Of a stretch of 32,833 nucleotides of DNA, positions 29,921-32,833 are shown in pieces. A model generated the notes under the pieces. It saw only the letters and a program-made list of their open reading frames with translations. It searched no databases and was not told the origin of the DNA. The stretch's first letter is position 1. Every line of letters begins with the position of its first letter. The position numbers were made by a program, and so were the translations under genes. Source of the DNA: Candidatus Minthousia equi (GTDB lineage: Bacteria; Bacteroidota; Bacteroidia; Bacteroidales; Bacteroidaceae); assembly GCA_018065125.1 (NCBI GenBank), contig JAGHTY010000134.1, positions 1 through 32,833 on the forward strand, given 5' to 3'.

Positions 29921-32530
29921 TTATAGAATGTTTAATTCGTAAGGACGAAATTTTGTGAAAATATCCATTTTTTTATCATAGTAGTAAGCGCGGTTTATTG
30001 ATGAGTCCTTCCCCTCTATATACAGATTGCTTGCTTTCTTGTTTCCCACAATCTTCTCAGAGTCCTCACTGCGCATCTGGAGAACAATGCGATGGTTGAA
30101 ATAATCGAATGCCTTGGCGGCTACTCGTTCCGAAAGACTCTTCAAGGTATCCACTTGCAGAATGGTATATAAACCTATTCGCGGACCCTCTTCAAGTAAA
30201 TAGGCAATAAGTTGAGATTCTTCTGTCGGTTTATAGTTCTTGTTCATCAACGCAAAAGCATATTGTAGGCCAACGATTGTAATGTATATGGTTTCGTATT
30301 TCTTATTTGGATTCTCCTGACGTAACCCTATCTCCTGTTTCAGGTATTGCAATATCTCTGCTAAAGCAGTCGCCGGTACATGTATATCCTTTTCATCATT
30401 ATACATCTGCTCCATCATGCCATGATATAAGTCATCAGACGAGGTAAAATCCATATACAAAAATCGTGCACTACTCGGTGTATGATATGCACATATACTA
30501 CGAGCACAGTTCATTGCAATACGCTCGGACACTTGAGGCAATCCACCGATTATCAGAATATTATCATCACTGGCACTTGCAGTTAGATACAAAGGAATAT
30601 ATACATGTTCTTCTGAAATCTCAATGTTTTCACCAACATAAACTTTCACTTCCGTAGGATGCTGCTTACATTCCACTTTAGCGAGTATGGTATTGTCCGT
30701 CATATAAACCTTTGCGTCACTTCTGAAAATAAAGGTAGCCTTATTTAACAGTCCCTCTTGCTTTGCTATGTCATATATCATCTTAAGCTTGGGACGCATC
30801 GTGGTTGGGGATACATAATATGATCGTAGCCCTTTATTGTAGTCCTCCGCCCCGCTTCGCTTGTTATAGACACAGTCACCAGTGTTAACTATGAGTTCAC
30901 TTGGTTCATGTCCTTTGAATATATTGTGTCCATCTGCAACATTCCACGCAAATGCGACTCGATTGCCAATAAGTCCAAGGTCAATCTTTGAGGCATAAGG
31001 ACCTATATGTTGCGTTGCAAGAATTAAGTTAATACCGAACTTACGATACTCCTTGACTATAATTTTGATGATTTTCTCTGCTTCCAACGCGATTTTGTCA
31101 TATTCTTCGTCAAAGAATTTCTGGAATTCATCAACAATCACCAACACACGTGATAAAGTTTCCATTCCGTTTATGTTGCAATAGTCCCAATATTCTGCAA
31201 AGTCGCTCAGTCCAGCATCACTAAAAAGTCTTTGCCTACGTCGCCCCTCATCATGTATTTTTCGCAAAACAGAAATACCGAATTCGCGTTCACTTTCAGG
31301 AGCTATCACTTTCGCATGGGGTAAAATATATGCATTTTCATTCGACAAATTTTTGGGAGCATAGACATTAAATTCCACTCCTGAAAAGTCTATTAGGTAC
31401 AAATCCACTTGCTTGGGTGAATAGTAGAATGCAGTACTAGTAATCAAGGTGTTTAAGAAAACGCTCTTACCCGAACCAGGCATACCAACTACAACAGTGG
31501 CGTTTTGTGCATCCTTCTGGGTAATTTCTAAAACAACCTCTTCGTTGTTCTTATCCCTACCTACGGGAATCATCATTGCTCGCGCGCTATTACGTATCCA
31601 TAGTTCATCTTTGCTTTGAGGCAGGTTGTCAAAAAGAGAAATAGCCTCCAATCGTTCTTCCGCAGTTTCTTTTGCCTGAATCTTACGATAGACGGTATCT
31701 AGATTCGCGAGCACACGCATATTGTCTTCCAAACGTAGAGTGAACTTATGGAAGAAGTTCTCGTTGGGGATATTGTGAATCTGATAAGAATCAAATCGGC
31801 GATAAATAGTAGTTAGTTCGTTCATGATTTGACGAAAATCCGGTTGATTCTCGCGGCTGTTTGTCACGAGAGACTCATACTTAATGTCATAGCTCATCAG
31901 TACATAGACACCTGCCTGCTTGCCATTTCTTAGAATCTGCAAGACCAGTTCAAACTGCTCAACAGTATAGTTGTTGGGAAAGTCCGACAATACCAGAATT
32001 GTATAAGGCTCACGATGATCATTTTCCTTATTATACTCTATCAGGCTGAAATTTCTATATTTGAATCCCAATACTTTTTGTATTATAGCAGGAATCCTGT
32101 TTCGTACATTCATGAGGGCAGAAGAAAATTCACGCGAATCGGTTAGGATACGTCCACCTGTAATTTGGGGTGACACATTAGAAAGTGCAATTAGATTAGA
32201 TCCTAATTCTATGGGATCATAGGCGATAATGCGACATAGCCCTTTTGGCAAAGCTGCTGCAAGATGTAAAGCTGTAGTTTGAAGACAATTGTTGATAAGT
32301 TCTTGATCTGAACTATCATAGAGGTAGCATATACCCTTTAAATCTTTTAATGGCAGAAGGGCTGGTGCCTTGTGACACTGGTGAGGGGCATATTCTATAC
32401 TCTCAAACACGCCAATATTTACACCTTCAAAAGGAAAGACAATATGATTGTCGACACCCCACTTGCTGATGTTATTTGAATTGGCGGCAGTTTCCTCAGC
32501 CTGCGTGTAATACTCACTTATTTCAATCAT
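29921..32530 (-). CDS. FtsK/SpoIIIE-type ATPase of EssC/EccC architecture, soluble
   Basis: 869 residues from ATG 32530 (a TTG at 32548 would add six). The central domain has Walker A VVVGMPGSGKS (about 345-353) and Walker B RVLVIVDEFQKFF (about 460-473), followed by LILATQHIG, as in the FtsK/SpoIIIE motor. The N-terminal third (LKGICYLYDSSDQELINNC, then ILVLSDFPNN) and the C-terminal third (DDNILIIGGLPQVSERIAMN, ILQVDTLKSLSERV) resemble degenerate copies of the same fold without a P-loop Lys. Three such modules in one chain is the EccC/EssC pattern. Unlike those there is no TM helix and no FHA domain, as for EccCb. It would drive export of the WXG100-like proteins. Confidence 0.85.
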   Translation of the reverse strand: MIEISEYYTQAEETAANSNNISKWGVDNHIVFPFEGVNIGVFESIEYAPHQCHKAPALLPLKDLKGICYLYDSSDQELINNCLQTTALHLAAALPKGLCRIIAYDPIELGSNLIALSNVSPQITGGRILTDSREFSSALMNVRNRIPAIIQKVLGFKYRNFSLIEYNKENDHREPYTILVLSDFPNNYTVEQFELVLQILRNGKQAGVYVLMSYDIKYESLVTNSRENQPDFRQIMNELTTIYRRFDSYQIHNIPNENFFHKFTLRLEDNMRVLANLDTVYRKIQAKETAEERLEAISLFDNLPQSKDELWIRNSARAMMIPVGRDKNNEEVVLEITQKDAQNATVVVGMPGSGKSVFLNTLITSTAFYYSPKQVDLYLIDFSGVEFNVYAPKNLSNENAYILPHAKVIAPESEREFGISVLRKIHDEGRRRQRLFSDAGLSDFAEYWDYCNINGMETLSRVLVIVDEFQKFFDEEYDKIALEAEKIIKIIVKEYRKFGINLILATQHIGPYASKIDLGLIGNRVAFAWNVADGHNIFKGHEPSELIVNTGDCVYNKRSGAEDYNKGLRSYYVSPTTMRPKLKMIYDIAKQEGLLNKATFIFRSDAKVYMTDNTILAKVECKQHPTEVKVYVGENIEISEEHVYIPLYLTASASDDNILIIGGLPQVSERIAMNCARSICAYHTPSSARFLYMDFTSSDDLYHGMMEQMYNDEKDIHVPATALAEILQYLKQEIGLRQENPNKKYETIYITIVGLQYAFALMNKNYKPTEESQLIAYLLEEGPRIGLYTILQVDTLKSLSERVAAKAFDYFNHRIVLQMRSEDSEKIVGNKKASNLYIEGKDSSINRAYYYDKKMDIFTKFRPYELNIL

Positions 32531-32606
32531 GACTGTTTTTCTATTCAATTGTAATGATTACACCATGTCGTAAAAGATACCATCGCTAACAATCTATGGT
32601 TGACAT

Positions 32607-32833
32607 TTATCTGTCTATCTTTTTAATTATTGCTTCTATTATTTTTACAATATTCTTTGCTTTGGATTTATTGAATCCTTGTGCCTTAATCCATTCTCCG
32701 CCCTTACTTGCAACTATTATATCAACGAAAAACAGTCCAGAACTAATAGAAACACTTGCAATATTGTTGGCATGTATGATTATTGTTTTGTACCCAAACA
32801 CATAACCTTTATGATAAATAATCTGATTATCAT
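32607..32833 (-). CDS. PH-like domain protein, C-terminal fragment (runs off right edge)
   Basis: The minus-strand frame is open to the window end and stops at 32607, giving the last 75 residues of a longer protein. The visible part (IIYHKGYVFGYKTIIIHANN, then SGLFFVDIIVASKGG and a final helix KSKAKNIVKIIEAIIKK) resembles a bacterial PH-like domain. A possible start at the non-ATG codon 32801 would give only 64 residues and cut the first strand, so I treat it as partial. It lies 76 bp upstream of the ATPase start in the same orientation and may belong to the same operon. Overlapping plus-strand frame is disregarded as a shadow. Confidence 0.5.
   Translation of the reverse strand, partial: DNQIIYHKGYVFGYKTIIIHANNIASVSISSGLFFVDIIVASKGGEWIKAQGFNKSKAKNIVKIIEAIIKKIDR

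Noticed and set aside
32596..32805. Plus-strand hydrophobic 69-residue frame
   Set aside because: It lies antisense to a minus-strand frame that is open to the edge and has domain-like features; hydrophobicity follows from the T-rich complement.

Overview
The window looks like a chromosomal segment of a Bacteroidales bacterium, most likely Prevotellaceae. Three things point there. Promoters are of the Bacteroidota type (TAnnTTTG, sometimes with TTTG about 20 bp upstream) and there are no Shine-Dalgarno sites. Signal peptides and lipoboxes are followed by plant-polysaccharide enzymes (GH43, GH51, a SASA-type acetylesterase). Families that are expanded in Prevotella are present (FISUMP domain, DUF4143 ATPase, DUF2200). 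This assignment is inferred, not tested.

Layout. 1-1366: the 3' end of a DUF234-type ATPase gene, a 5'-truncated GNAT acetyltransferase and a DUF2200 gene. 1420-6682: exported carbohydrate-active enzymes (SGNH hydrolase, GH43 lipoprotein, SASA acetylesterase) and the base-excision enzyme Tag. 6983-11652: a rubredoxin-like/lipocalin fusion, then an apparent operon of a lipoprotein nitroreductase, a GH51 arabinofuranosidase and a sugar O-acetyltransferase, then a decayed PhzF-like remnant. 11696-16086: a secreted metallo-beta-lactamase-fold enzyme, two VOC proteins (one a lipoprotein), a GNAT, an iron-sulfur flavoprotein-like reductase and a secreted DUF4380 protein. 16187-21329: a membrane protein, a Y-family DNA polymerase with its YolD-like partner, an SDR, a convergent uracil-DNA-glycosylase-superfamily gene, a HAD phosphatase and a second SDR. 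21321-22819: a DUF4143 ATPase cassette bounded by a 21-bp direct repeat.

The most unusual part is 22916-32833, all on the minus strand and visibly more A+T-rich than the left half. From its upstream (right) end it carries the C-terminus of a PH-like protein and a soluble FtsK/SpoIIIE-type ATPase of EssC/EccC architecture. Next come two WXG100-like proteins, a coiled-coil Cys-rich protein, a third WXG100-like protein, and a coiled-coil/transmembrane/MORN-repeat protein. After these come four Sec-signal proteins, three with a FISUMP domain and three with C-x2-C-x6-C-x5-H motifs present singly or as a four-fold array, and last an XRE regulator. The three small proteins share W-x-D-x5-[FY]-Y at fixed spacing. 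I read the core as a type VII (ESX)-like secretion or surface system in a Bacteroidota genome, with the FISUMP proteins as possible surface partners. It lacks recognisable EssA/EssB/EccB/EccD/EccE components within the window; its upstream part lies beyond the right edge.

No rRNA, tRNA, CRISPR array, transposase or SusC/SusD pair was seen.
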